Shown: one piece after another, positions 1 through 10,300 of the stretch
How positions within the stretch are numbered: the first letter of the stretch is position 1
How the letters are laid out: each line of letters begins with the position of its first letter
From: Diorhabda sublineata
Taxonomy: Eukaryota > Arthropoda > Insecta > Coleoptera > Chrysomelidae
Reading direction: 5' to 3'
Length of the DNA stretch: 64,000 bases
NCBI RefSeq assembly: GCF_026230105.1
Contig: NW_026614034.1
Location: 1-64,000 of the forward strand
Notes under the pieces: generated by a model
Told to the model about the DNA's origin: nothing
Database searches by the model: none
The model's input: the letters and a program-made list of their open reading frames with translations, nothing else
Made by a program: the position numbers and the translations under genes

Positions 1-475
1 ACAAACTAAACACGGTTTTATAGACACTAGCGCCCTCTGCCAGCCAGACGCCAAACTTGACACGAATTTACAGACACTAGCGCCCTCTGCCGGCCAGAAG
101 ACAAACTAAACACGGTTTTATAGACACTAGCGCCCTCTGCCGGCCAGACGCCAAACTTGACACGAATTTACAGACACTAGCGCCACCTGCCGGCCAGAAG
201 CCACACTTAACACGGTTTTATAGACACTAGCGCCCTCTGCCGGCCAGACGCCAAACTTGACACGAATTTACAGACACTAGCGCCCTCTGCCGGCCAGAAG
301 CCACACTTAACACGGTTTTATAGACACTAGTGCCCTCTACCGGCCAGACGCCAAACTTGACACGAATTTACAGACACTAGCGCCACCTGCCGGCCAGAAG
401 CCACACTTAACACGGTTTTATAGACACTAGCGCCCTCTGCCGGCCAGGCGCCAAACTTGACACGGTTTTTTTTTT
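1..475 (+). repeat. Partial class A unit (left edge)
   Basis: The window starts at base 4 of an m4 monomer (1-47). There follow beta 48-97, alpha 98-147, beta 148-197, gamma 198-247, beta 248-297, m13 298-347, m14 348-397, m15 398-447, the anchor head 448-465 and ten T at 466-475. This is the right-hand part of a class A unit, defined at 2022-2720. Confidence 0.93.
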
Positions 476-1173
476 CGATGTTATTACTATTTCATACAAC
501 TTTTATATGTTACACCTCGACAAGTTCTTATATCCTACCGGCCAGAAGAAAAACTAAACACGGTTTTATAGACACTAGCGCCACCTGCCGGCAAGAAGAC
601 AAACTAAACACGGTTTTATAGACACTAGCGCCCTCTGCCGGCCTGAAGCCACGCTTAACACGGTTTTATACACACTAGCGCCACCTGCCGGCCAGAAGAC
701 AAACTAAACACGGTTTTATAGACACTAGCGCCCTCTGCCAGCCAGACGCCAAACTTGACACGAATTTACAGACACTAGCGCCCTCTGCCGGCCAGAAGAC
801 AAACTAAACACGGTTTTATAGACACTAGCGCCCTCTGCCGGCCAGACGCCAAACTTGACACGAATTTACAGACACTAGCGCCACCTGCCGGCCAGAAGCC
901 ACACTTAACACGGTTTTATAGACACTAGCGCCCTCTGCCGGCCAGACGCCAAACTTGACACGAATTTACAGACACTAGCGCCCTCTGCCGGCCAGAAGCC
1001 ACACTTAACACGGTTTTATAGACACTAGTGCCCTCTACCGGCCAGACGCCAAACTTGACACGAATTTACAGACACTAGCGCCACCTGCCGGCCAGAAGCC
1101 ACACTTAACACGGTTTTATAGACACTAGCGTCCTCTGCCGGCCAGGCGCCAAACTTGACACGGTTTTTTTTTT
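476..1173 (+). repeat. Class A unit, T10 subtype
   Basis: A 698-bp unit of 12 monomers ending in a ten-T tract. It follows another A unit directly, so the order here is A-A-B* rather than the usual D-A-B*. Its last monomer (m15) has a C-to-T change at 1131, giving gcgtcctct. The same change is seen in m10 of the three G units (20339, 27871, 30864). It alters the GGC core of the CTCF-like box. Confidence 0.93.
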
Positions 1174-1443
1174 CGATGTTATTACTATTTCATACAACTT
1201 TTATATGTTACACCTCGACAAGTTCTTATATCCTACCGGCCAGAAGAAAAACTAAACACGGTTTTATAGACACTAGCGCCACCTGCCGGCAAGAAGACAA
1301 ACTAAACACGGTTTTATAGACACTAGCGCCCTCTGCCGGCCTGAAGCCACGCTTAACACGGTTTTATACACACTAGCGCCACCTGCCGGCCAGAAGACAA
1401 ACTAAACACGGTTTTATAGACACTAGCGCCCTCTGCCAGCCAG

Positions 1444-1493
1444 ACGCCAAACTTGACACGAATTTACAGACACTAGCGCCCTCTGCCGGCCAG
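1444..1493 (+). repeat. Beta monomer (reference)
   Basis: Family starting acgccaaacttgacacgaa or gcgcc, with atttacag in place of ttttatag. It therefore lacks the TATA-like element and has four or five CpG. The box is tagcgccctctgccggcca here and tagcgccacctgccggcca in m7 and m14. Confidence 0.95.
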
Positions 1494-1511
1494 AAGACAA
1501 ACTAAACACGG

Positions 1512-1519
1512 TTTTATAG
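1512..1519 (-). promoter_or_regulatory. TATA-like element in alpha/gamma monomers (reference copy)
   Basis: The minus strand reads CTATAAAA at monomer positions 19-26 of alpha and gamma monomers, five bases beyond the CTCF-like box on that strand. Beta monomers have CTGTAAAT instead. It matches the TATA-box pattern, but no initiator or transcribed product is evident, so it may be compositional. Confidence 0.2.
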
Positions 1520-1523
1520 ACAC

Positions 1524-1542
1524 TAGCGCCCTCTGCCGGCCA
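1524..1542 (-). promoter_or_regulatory. CTCF-like box (reference copy; about one per monomer)
   Basis: On the plus strand this is tagcgccctctgccggcca. The reverse complement, read as CCGGCAGAGGGCGC, fits the recalled CTCF core pattern (CC, R, S, Y, AG, R, K, GGC, R, S). It agrees with the recalled 19-bp vertebrate consensus at 16 positions, including the flanking bases. The box sits at monomer positions 31-49, so copies are 50 bp apart and all point the same way. The second common form (ccacct for ccctct) and the m13 form also fit the pattern. Binding is inferred; no organism or protein is known here, and a chance match amplified by tandem duplication is possible. Confidence 0.5.
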
Positions 1543-1593
1543 GACGCCAAACTTGACACGAATTTACAGACACTAGCGCCACCTGCCGGCCAG

Positions 1594-1643
1594 AAGCCAC
1601 ACTTAACACGGTTTTATAGACACTAGCGCCCTCTGCCGGCCAG
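1594..1643 (+). repeat. Gamma monomer (reference)
   Basis: Family starting aagccacacttaacacgg; from base 16 onward it equals alpha. It occupies m8, m10 and m15, and m13 in derived form. m3 is a relative with aagccacgc and tatacacac. Confidence 0.95.
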
Positions 1644-1692
1644 GCGCCAAACTTGCACGAATTCACAGACACTAGCGCCACCTGCCTGCCAG
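1644..1692 (+). repeat. 49-bp beta monomer (m9) with EcoRI-type site
   Basis: Differs from beta by loss of one A (cttgcacg for cttgacacg) and a T-to-C making gaattc (1659-1664). Complete copies start at 1644, 3191, 4738, 5586, 7831, 9378, 10924, 11872, 14518, 15466, 17013, 17961, 18808, 20255, 21651, 23199, 24546, 25493, 26340, 27787, 29333, 30780, 32176, 33723, 35270, 36118, 38363, 39910, 41457, 42305, 45499, 47046, 48593, 49441, 51686, 53233, 54780, 55378, 57623, 59170, 60617, 61465 and 63011, with a cut copy at 63959. The one-base shift is what opens short frames here. Confidence 0.95.
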
Positions 1693-1842
1693 AAGCCACA
1701 CTTAACACGGTTTTATAGACACTAGCGCCCTCTGCCGGCCAGAAGACAAACTAAACACGGTTTTATAGACACTAGCGCCCTCTGCCGGCCAGGCGCCAAA
1801 CTTGACACGAATTTACAGACACTAGCGCCCTCTGCCGGCCAG

Positions 1843-1892
1843 AAGCCACACTTAACACGGTTTTATAGACACTAGTGCCCTCTACCGGCCAG
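1843..1892 (+). repeat. m13 monomer, SpeI-type variant
   Basis: A gamma monomer with two linked changes in the box: tagtgccctctaccggcca. The first creates actagt. It occurs once in each A, B, D, E, F, J and K unit and is absent from C, G, H, I and L. Its ctaccggccag end is shared with the anchor. Confidence 0.93.
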
Positions 1893-1992
1893 ACGCCAAA
1901 CTTGACACGAATTTACAGACACTAGCGCCACCTGCCGGCCAGAAGCCACACTTAACACGGTTTTATAGACACTAGCGCCCTCTGCCGGCCAG

Positions 1993-2091
1993 GCGCCAAA
2001 CTTGACACGGTTTTTTTTTTTCGATGTTATTACTATTTCATACAACTTTTATATGTTACACCTCGACAAGTTCTTATATCCTACCGGCCAG
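1993..2091 (+). repeat. AT-rich anchor (reference copy)
   Basis: Punctuates every higher-order unit; 82 copies, 98-100 bp, close to two monomer lengths. Parts: an 18-bp head gcgccaaacttgacacgg identical to the start of a beta/gamma hybrid monomer, a tract of eleven T (ten in 14 copies, twelve at 22717-22728), and 70 bp beginning cgatgttatt. The last 11 bases, ctaccggccag, match the end of m13, the only monomer with ctacc. The roughly 60 bp between T-tract and m13-like end have no resemblance to the monomer and contain no CTCF-like box. On the minus strand it reads as unrelated sequence followed by an A-run, like a truncated retroposon 3' end, but I see no target-site duplication. Head variants: cacga at 25012, and cacg plus T11 at 51205. 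Confidence 0.93.
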
Positions 2092-2720
2092 AAGAAAAAC
2101 TAAACACGGTTTTATAGACACTAGCGCCACCTGCCGGCAAGAAGACAAACTAAACACGGTTTTATAGACACTAGCGCCCTCTGCCGGCCTGAAGCCACGC
2201 TTAACACGGTTTTATACACACTAGCGCCACCTGCCGGCCAGAAGACAAACTAAACACGGTTTTATAGACACTAGCGCCCTCTGCCAGCCAGACGCCAAAC
2301 TTGACACGAATTTACAGACACTAGCGCCCTCTGCCGGCCAGAAGACAAACTAAACACGGTTTTATAGACACTAGCGCCCTCTGCCGGCCAGACGCCAAAC
2401 TTGACACGAATTTACAGACACTAGCGCCACCTGCCGGCCAGAAGCCACACTTAACACGGTTTTATAGACACTAGCGCCCTCTGCCGGCCAGACGCCAAAC
2501 TTGACACGAATTTACAGACACTAGCGCCCTCTGCCGGCCAGAAGCCACACTTAACACGGTTTTATAGACACTAGTGCCCTCTACCGGCCAGACGCCAAAC
2601 TTGACACGAATTTACAGACACTAGCGCCACCTGCCGGCCAGAAGCCACACTTAACACGGTTTTATAGACACTAGCGCCCTCTGCCGGCCAGGCGCCAAAC
2701 TTGACACGGTTTTTTTTTTT
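2022..2720 (+). repeat. Reference class A unit (699 bp, 12 monomers)
   Basis: Anchor tail 2022-2091, m1-m8 2092-2491, an m12-like beta starting acgcc 2492-2541, m13 2542-2591, m14 2592-2641, m15 2642-2691, anchor head 2692-2709, eleven T 2710-2720. It lacks the EcoRI-type 49-mer. A units with ten T are 698 bp and close each super-repeat. Confidence 0.95.
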
Positions 2721-5115
2721 CGATGTTATTACTATTTCATACAACTTTTATATGTTACACCTCGACAAGTTCTTATATCCTACCGGCCAGAAGAAAAACT
2801 AAACACGGTTTTATAGACACTAGCGCCACCTGCCGGCAAGAAGACAAACTAAACACGGTTTTATAGACACTAGCGCCCTCTGCCGGCCTGAAGCCACGCT
2901 TAACACGGTTTTATACACACTAGCGCCACCTGCCGGCCAGAAGACAAACTAAACACGGTTTTATAGACACTAGCGCCCTCTGCCAGCCAGACGCCAAACT
3001 TGACACGAATTTACAGACACTAGCGCCCTCTGCCGGCCAGAAGACAAACTAAACACGGTTTTATAGACACTAGCGCCCTCTGCCGGCCAGACGCCAAACT
3101 TGACACGAATTTACAGACACTAGCGCCACCTGCCGGCCAGAAGCCACACTTAACACGGTTTTATAGACACTAGCGCCCTCTGCCGGCCAGGCGCCAAACT
3201 TGCACGAATTCACAGACACTAGCGCCACCTGCCGGCCAGAAGCCACACTTAACACGGTTTTATAGACACTAGCGCCCTCTGCCGGCCAGAAGACAAACTA
3301 AACACGGTTTTATAGACACTAGCGCCCTCTGCCGGCCAGGCGCCAAACTTGACACGAATTTACAGACACTAGCGCCCTCTGCCGGCCAGAATCCACACTT
3401 AACACGGTTTTATAGACACTAGTGCCCTCTACCGGCCAGACGCCAAACTTGACACGAATTTACAGACACTAGCGCCACCTGCCGGCCAGAAGCCACACTT
3501 AACACGGTTTTATAGACACTAGCGCCCTCTGCCGGCCAGGCGCCAAACTTGACACGGTTTTTTTTTTTCGATGTTATTACTATTTCATACAACTTTTATA
3601 TGTTACACCTCGACAAGTTCTTATATCCTACCGGCCAGAAGAAAAACTAAACACGGTTTTATAGACACTAGCGCCACCTGCCGGCAAGAAGACAAACTAA
3701 ACACGGTTTTATAGACACTAGCGCCCTCTGCCGGCCTGAAGCCACGCTTAACACGGTTTTATACACACTAGCGCCACCTGCCGGCCAGAAGACAAACTAA
3801 ACACGGTTTTATAGACACTAGCGCCCTCTGCCAGCCAGACGCCAAACTTGACACGAATTTACAGACACTAGCGCCCTCTGCCGGCCAGAAGACAAACTAA
3901 ACACGGTTTTATAGACACTAGCGCCCTCTGCCGGCCAGACGCCAAACTTGACACGAATTTACAGACACTAGCGCCACCTGCCGGCCAGAAGCCACACTTA
4001 ACACGGTTTTATAGACACTAGCGCCCTCTGCCGGCCAGACGCCAAACTTGACACGAATTTACAGACACTAGCGCCCTCTGCCGGCCAGAAGCCACACTTA
4101 ACACGGTTTTATAGACACTAGTGCCCTCTACCGGCCAGACGCCAAACTTGACACGAATTTACAGACACTAGCGCCACCTGCCGGCCAGAAGCCACACTTA
4201 ACACGGTTTTATAGACACTAGCGCCCTCTGCCGGCCAGGCGCCAAACTTGACACGGTTTTTTTTTTTCGATGTTATTACTATTTCATACAACTTTTATAT
4301 GTTACACCTCGACAAGTTCTTATATCCTACCGGCCAGAAGAAAAACTAAACACGGTTTTATAGACACTAGCGCCACCTGCCGGCAAGAAGACAAACTAAA
4401 CACGGTTTTATAGACACTAGCGCCCTCTGCCGGCCTGAAGCCACGCTTAACACGGTTTTATACACACTAGCGCCACCTGCCGGCCAGAAGACAAACTAAA
4501 CACGGTTTTATAGACACTAGCGCCCTCTGCCAGCCAGACGCCAAACTTGACACGAATTTACAGACACTAGCGCCCTCTGCCGGCCAGAAGACAAACTAAA
4601 CACGGTTTTATAGACACTAGCGCCCTCTGCCGGCCAGACGCCAAACTTGACACGAATTTACAGACACTAGCGCCACCTGCCGGCCAGAAGCCACACTTAA
4701 CACGGTTTTATAGACACTAGCGCCCTCTGCCGGCCAGGCGCCAAACTTGCACGAATTCACAGACACTAGCGCCACCTGCCGGCCAGAAGCCACACTTAAC
4801 ACGGTTTTATAGACACTAGCGCCCTCTGCCGGCCAGAAGACAAACTAAACACGGTTTTATAGACACTAGCGCCCTCTGCCGGCCAGGCGCCAAACTTGAC
4901 ACGAATTTACAGACACTAGCGCCCTCTGCCGGCCAGAAGCCACACTTAACACGGTTTTATAGACACTAGTGCCCTCTACCGGCCAGACGCCAAACTTGAC
5001 ACGAATTTACAGACACTAGCGCCACCTGCCGGCCAGAAGCCACACTTAACACGGTTTTATAGACACTAGCGCCCTCTGCCGGCCAGGCGCCAAACTTGAC
5101 ACGGTTTTTTTTTTT

Positions 5116-5813
5116 CGATGTTATTACTATTTCATACAACTTTTATATGTTACACCTCGACAAGTTCTTATATCCTACCGGCCAGAAGAAAAACTAAACA
5201 CGGTTTTATAGACACTAGCGCCACCTGCCGGCAAGAAGACAAACTAAACACGGTTTTATAGACACTAGCGCCCTCTGCCGGCCTGAAGCCACGCTTAACA
5301 CGGTTTTATACACACTAGCGCCACCTGCCGGCCAGAAGACAAACTAAACACGGTTTTATAGACACTAGCGCCCTCTGCCAGCCAGACGCCAAACTTGACA
5401 CGAATTTACAGACACTAGCGCCCTCTGCCGGCCAGAAGACAAACTAAACACGGTTTTATAGACACTAGCGCCCTCTGCCGGCCAGACGCCAAACTTGACA
5501 CGAATTTACAGACACTAGCGCCACCTGCCGGCCAGAAGCCACACTTAACACGGTTTTATAGACACTAGCGCCCTCTGCCGGCCAGGCGCCAAACTTGCAC
5601 GAATTCACAGACACTAGCGCCACCTGCCGGCCAGAAGCCACACTTAACACGGTTTTATAGACACTAGCGCCCTCTGCCGGCCAGAAGACAAACTAAACAC
5701 GGTTTTATAGACACTAGCGCCACCTGCCGGCCAGAAGCCACACTTAACACGGTTTTATAGACACTAGCGCCCTCTGCCGGCCAGGCGCCAAACTTGACAC
5801 GGTTTTTTTTTTT
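5116..5813 (+). repeat. Reference class C unit (698 bp)
   Basis: Contains m1-m10, then a hybrid monomer at 5685-5734 with an m11-like start (aagacaaact) and an m14-like end (ccacct box), then m15 5735-5784 and the anchor head. It is best read as a B unit that lost three monomers by recombination between m11 and m14. It has the same length as a ten-T A unit but a different content: it keeps the 49-mer at 5586 and has no m13, hence no SpeI-type site. Other C units start at 35648, 41835, 48971, 54908 and 60995. Confidence 0.92.
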
Positions 5814-6662
5814 CGATGTTATTACTATTTCATACAACTTTTATATGTTACACCTCGACAAGTTCTTATATCCTACCGGCCAGAAGAAAAACTAAACACG
5901 GTTTTATAGACACTAGCGCCACCTGCCGGCAAGAAGACAAACTAAACACGGTTTTATAGACACTAGCGCCCTCTGCCGGCCTGAAGCCACGCTTAACACG
6001 GTTTTATACACACTAGCGCCACCTGCCGGCCAGAAGACAAACTAAACACGGTTTTATAGACACTAGCGCCCTCTGCCAGCCAGACGCCAAACTTGACACG
6101 AATTTACAGACACTAGCGCCCTCTGCCGGCCAGAAGACAAACTAAACACGGTTTTATAGACACTAGCGCCCTCTGCCGGCCAGACGCCAAACTTGACACG
6201 AATTTACAGACACTAGCGCCACCTGCCGGCCAGAAGCCACACTTAACACGGTTTTATAGACACTAGCGCCCTCTGCCGGCCAGAAGACAAACTAAACACG
6301 GTTTTATAGACACCAGCGCCCTCTGCCGGCCAGGCGCCAAACTTGACACGAATTTACAGACACTAGCGCCACCTGCCGGCCAGAAGCCACACTTAACACG
6401 GTTTTATAGACACTAGCGCCCTCTGCCGGCCAGGCGCCAAACTTGACACGAATTTACAGACACTAGCGCCCTCTGCCGGCCAGAAGCCACACTTAACACG
6501 GTTTTATAGACACTAGTGCCCTCTACCGGCCAGACGCCAAACTTGACACGAATTTACAGACACTAGCGCCACCTGCCGGCCAGAAGCCACACTTAACACG
6601 GTTTTATAGACACTAGCGCCCTCTGCCGGCCAGGCGCCAAACTTGACACGGTTTTTTTTTTT
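5814..6662 (+). repeat. Reference class D unit (849 bp)
   Basis: After m1-m8 it has alpha 6284-6333, a gcgcc beta with ccacct box 6334-6383, gamma 6384-6433, beta 6434-6483, then m13-m15 and the anchor head 6634-6651. It has 15 monomers and no 49-mer. It equals A plus three monomers, whereas its left neighbour C equals B minus three, so C+D has the same total length as A+B (1547 bp). Other D units start at 12100, 15694, 36346, 42533, 49669, 55606 and 61693. Confidence 0.92.
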
Positions 6663-7360
6663 CGATGTTATTACTATTTCATACAACTTTTATATGTTAC
6701 ACCTCGACAAGTTCTTATATCCTACCGGCCAGAAGAAAAACTAAACACGGTTTTATAGACACTAGCGCCACCTGCCGGCAAGAAGACAAACTAAACACGG
6801 TTTTATAGACACTAGCGCCCTCTGCCGGCCTGAAGCCACGCTTAACACGGTTTTATACACACTAGCGCCACCTGCCGGCCAGAAGACAAACTAAACACGG
6901 TTTTATAGACACTAGCGCCCTCTGCCAGCCAGACGCCAAACTTGACACGAATTTACAGACACTAGCGCCCTCTGCCGGCCAGAAGACAAACTAAACACGG
7001 TTTTATAGACACTAGCGCCCTCTGCCGGCCAGACGCCAAACTTGACACGAATTTACAGACACTAGCGCCACCTGCCGGCCAGAAGCCACACTTAACACGG
7101 TTTTATAGACACTAGCGCCCTCTGCCGGCCAGACGCCAAACTTGACACGAATTTACAGACACTAGCGCCCTCTGCCGGCCAGAAGCCACACTTAACACGG
7201 TTTTATAGACACTAGTGCCCTCTACCGGCCAGACGCCAAACTTGACACGAATTTACAGACACTAGCGCCACCTGCCGGCCAGAAGCCACACTTAACACGG
7301 TTTTATAGACACTAGCGCCCTCTGCCGGCCAGGCGCCAAACTTGACACGGTTTTTTTTTT

Positions 7361-10300
7361 CGATGTTATTACTATTTCATACAACTTTTATATGTTACAC
7401 CTCGACAAGTTCTTATATCCTACCGGCCAGAAGAAAAACTAAACACGGTTTTATAGACACTAGCGCCACCTGCCGGCAAGAAGACAAACTAAACACGGTT
7501 TTATAGACACTAGCGCCCTCTGCCGGCCTGAAGCCACGCTTAACACGGTTTTATACACACTAGCGCCACCTGCCGGCCAGAAGACAAACTAAACACGGTT
7601 TTATAGACACTAGCGCCCTCTGCCAGCCAGACGCCAAACTTGACACGAATTTACAGACACTAGCGCCCTCTGCCGGCCAGAAGACAAACTAAACACGGTT
7701 TTATAGACACTAGCGCCCTCTGCCGGCCAGACGCCAAACTTGACACGAATTTACAGACACTAGCGCCACCTGCCGGCCAGAAGCCACACTTAACACGGTT
7801 TTATAGACACTAGCGCCCTCTGCCGGCCAGGCGCCAAACTTGCACGAATTCACAGACACTAGCGCCACCTGCCTGCCAGAAGCCACACTTAACACGGTTT
7901 TATAGACACTAGCGCCCTCTGCCGGCCAGAAGACAAACTAAACACGGTTTTATAGACACTAGCGCCCTCTGCCGGCCAGGCGCCAAACTTGACACGAATT
8001 TACAGACACTAGCGCCCTCTGCCGGCCAGAAGCCACACTTAACACGGTTTTATAGACACTAGTGCCCTCTACCGGCCAGACGCCAAACTTGACACGAATT
8101 TACAGACACTAGCGCCACCTGCCGGCCAGAAGCCACACTTAACACGGTTTTATAGACACTAGCGCCCTCTGCCGGCCAGGCGCCAAACTTGACACGGTTT
8201 TTTTTTTTCGATGTTATTACTATTTCATACAACTTTTATATGTTACACCTCGACAAGTTCTTATATCCTACCGGCCAGAAGAAAAACTAAACACGGTTTT
8301 ATAGACACTAGCGCCACCTGCCGGCAAGAAGACAAACTAAACACGGTTTTATAGACACTAGCGCCCTCTGCCGGCCTGAAGCCACGCTTAACACGGTTTT
8401 ATACACACTAGCGCCACCTGCCGGCCAGAAGACAAACTAAACACGGTTTTATAGACACTAGCGCCCTCTGCCAGCCAGACGCCAAACTTGACACGAATTT
8501 ACAGACACTAGCGCCCTCTGCCGGCCAGAAGACAAACTAAACACGGTTTTATAGACACTAGCGCCCTCTGCCGGCCAGACGCCAAACTTGACACGAATTT
8601 ACAGACACTAGCGCAACCTGCCGGCCAGAAGCCACACTTAACACGGTTTTATAGACACTAGCGCCCTCTGCCGGCCAGACGCCAAACTTGACACGAATTT
8701 ACAGACACTAGCGCCCTCTGCCGGCCAGAAGCCACACTTAACACGGTTTTATAGACACTAGTGCCCTCTACCGGCCAGACGCCAAACTTGACACGAATTT
8801 ACAGACACTAGCGCCACCTGCCGGCCAGAAGCCACACTTAACACGGTTTTATAGACACTAGCGCCCTCTGCCGGCCAGGCGCCAAACTTGACACGGTTTT
8901 TTTTTTTCGATGTTATTACTATTTCATACAACTTTTATATGTTACACCTCGACAAGTTCTTATATCCTACCGGCCAGAAGAAAAACTAAACACGGTTTTA
9001 TAGACACTAGCGCCACCTGCCGGCAAGAAGACAAACTAAACACGGTTTTATAGACACTAGCGCCCTCTGCCGGCCTGAAGCCACGCTTAACACGGTTTTA
9101 TACACACTAGCGCCACCTGCCGGCCAGAAGACAAACTAAACACGGTTTTATAGACACTAGCGCCCTCTGCCAGCCCGACGCCAAACTTGACACGAATTTA
9201 CAGACACTAGCGCCCTCTGCCGGCCAGAAGACAAACTAAACACGGTTTTATAGACACTAGCGCCCTCTGCCGGCCAGACGCCAAACTTGACACGAATTTA
9301 CAGACACTAGCGCCACCTGCCGGCCAGAAGCCACACTTAACACGGTTTTATAGACACTAGCGCCCTCTGCCGGCCAGGCGCCAAACTTGCACGAATTCAC
9401 AGACACTAGCGCCACCTGCCGGCCAGAAGCCACACTTAACACGGTTTTATAGACACTAGCGCCCTCTGCCGGCCAGAAGACAAACTAAACACGGTTTTAT
9501 AGACACTAGCGCCCTCTGCCGGCCAGGCGCCAAACTTGACACGAATTTACAGACACTAGCGCCCTCTGCCGGCCAGAAGCCACACTTAACACGGTTTTAT
9601 AGACACTAGTGCCCTCTACCGGCCAGACGCCAAACTTGACACGAATTTACAGACACTAGCGCCACCTGCCGGCCAGAAGCCACACTTAACACGGTTTTAT
9701 AGACACTAGCGCCCTCTGCCGGCCAGGCGCCAAACTTGACACGGTTTTTTTTTTCGATGTTATTACTATTTCATACAACTTTTATATGTTACACCTCGAC
9801 AAGTTCTTATATCCTACCGGCCAGAAGAAAAACTAAACACGGTTTTATAGACACTAGCGCCACCTGCCGGCAAGAAGACAAACTAAACACGGTTTTATAG
9901 ACACTAGCGCCCTCTGCCGGCCTGAAGCCACGCTTAACACGGTTTTATACACACTAGCGCCACCTGCCGGCCAGAAGACAAACTAAACACGGTTTTATAG
10001 ACACTAGCGCCCTCTGCCAGCCAGACGCCAAACTTGACACGAATTTACAGACACTAGCGCCCTCTGCCGGCCAGAAGACAAACTAAACACGGTTTTATAG
10101 ACACTAGCGCCCTCTGCCGGCCAGACGCCAAACTTGACACGAATTTACAGACACTAGCGCCACCTGCCGGCCAGAAGCCACACTTAATACGGTTTTATAG
10201 ACACTAGCGCCCTCTGCCGGCCAGACGCCAAACTTGACACGAATTTACAGACACTAGCGCCCTCTGCCGGCCAGAAGCCACACTTAACACGGTTTTATAG

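Larger units (their letters stand above)
1494..1543 (+). repeat. Alpha monomer (reference)
   Basis: Family starting aagacaaactaaacacgg, with ttttatag in the middle and the box tagcgccctctgccggcca at monomer positions 31-49. It has 50% GC and three CpG. m1, m2, m4, m6 and m11 are of this kind. Confidence 0.95.
1174..2021 (+). repeat. Reference class B unit (848 bp, 15 monomers), B* subtype
   Basis: Anchor tail 1174-1243, then m1 1244-1293 (starts aagaaaaact, ends ggcaag), m2 1294-1343 (ends ggcctg), m3 1344-1393 (aagccacgc, tatacacac), m4 1394-1443 (ends gccagccag), m5 beta 1444-1493, m6 alpha 1494-1543, m7 beta 1544-1593 (ccacct box), m8 gamma 1594-1643, m9 49-bp 1644-1692, m10 gamma 1693-1742, m11 alpha 1743-1792, m12 beta 1793-1842, m13 1843-1892, m14 beta 1893-1942, m15 gamma 1943-1992, next anchor head 1993-2010 and eleven T 2011-2021. 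B equals A plus the m9-m11 block (149 bp). The starred form differs from ordinary B by the change inside m9. Confidence 0.95.
1174..7360 (+). repeat. Super-repeat copy 1, canonical 6187 bp (B*-A-B-A-B-C-D-A)
   Basis: Units start at 1174 B*, 2022 A, 2721 B, 3569 A, 4268 B, 5116 C, 5814 D and 6663 A, the last ending in a ten-T tract. The order just described is the reference; note that lengths run 848, 699, 848, 699, 848, 698, 849, 698. The starred B unit carries a private G-to-T in its 49-mer (cctgcctgcc at 1681), which marks the first unit of each super-repeat. Copy-specific changes seen: G-to-T at 3392 and T-to-C at 6314. Exact length recurs at 31706-37892 and 45029-51215. Confidence 0.95.

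Noticed and set aside
1444..1493. CENP-B box in beta monomers (minus strand begins TTCGTGTCA).
   Set aside because: Only the TTCG and one A fit; the required CGGG half is TTTG here. The box is not present.
1536..1541. GCCGGC-type short palindromes in the box as hairpin or recombination sites.
   Set aside because: Six-base palindromes are too short to form stable hairpins; no longer inverted repeats are seen.
1523..1708. A 61-codon minus-strand open frame (GTG start) that recurs 42 times with nearly the same sequence; three copies (20134, 27666, 30659) differ at a few residues.
   Set aside because: It is the read-through made by the 49-bp monomer, which shifts frame between stop-bearing 50-bp monomers. 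The product is just the monomer translated twice. Its conservation follows from DNA homogeneity, and changes are not biased to synonymous sites.
1993..2091. RNA polymerase III gene or SINE with its T-run terminator in the anchor.
   Set aside because: I find no convincing A and B boxes upstream of the T-run on the plus strand, and no tRNA-like fold. The T-run alone is not enough.
1993..2091. Recent retroposon insertion with target-site duplication around the anchor.
   Set aside because: Bases before the T-tract (gacacgg) are not repeated after the core (tatccta). The anchor is present in every unit, so any insertion predates amplification.
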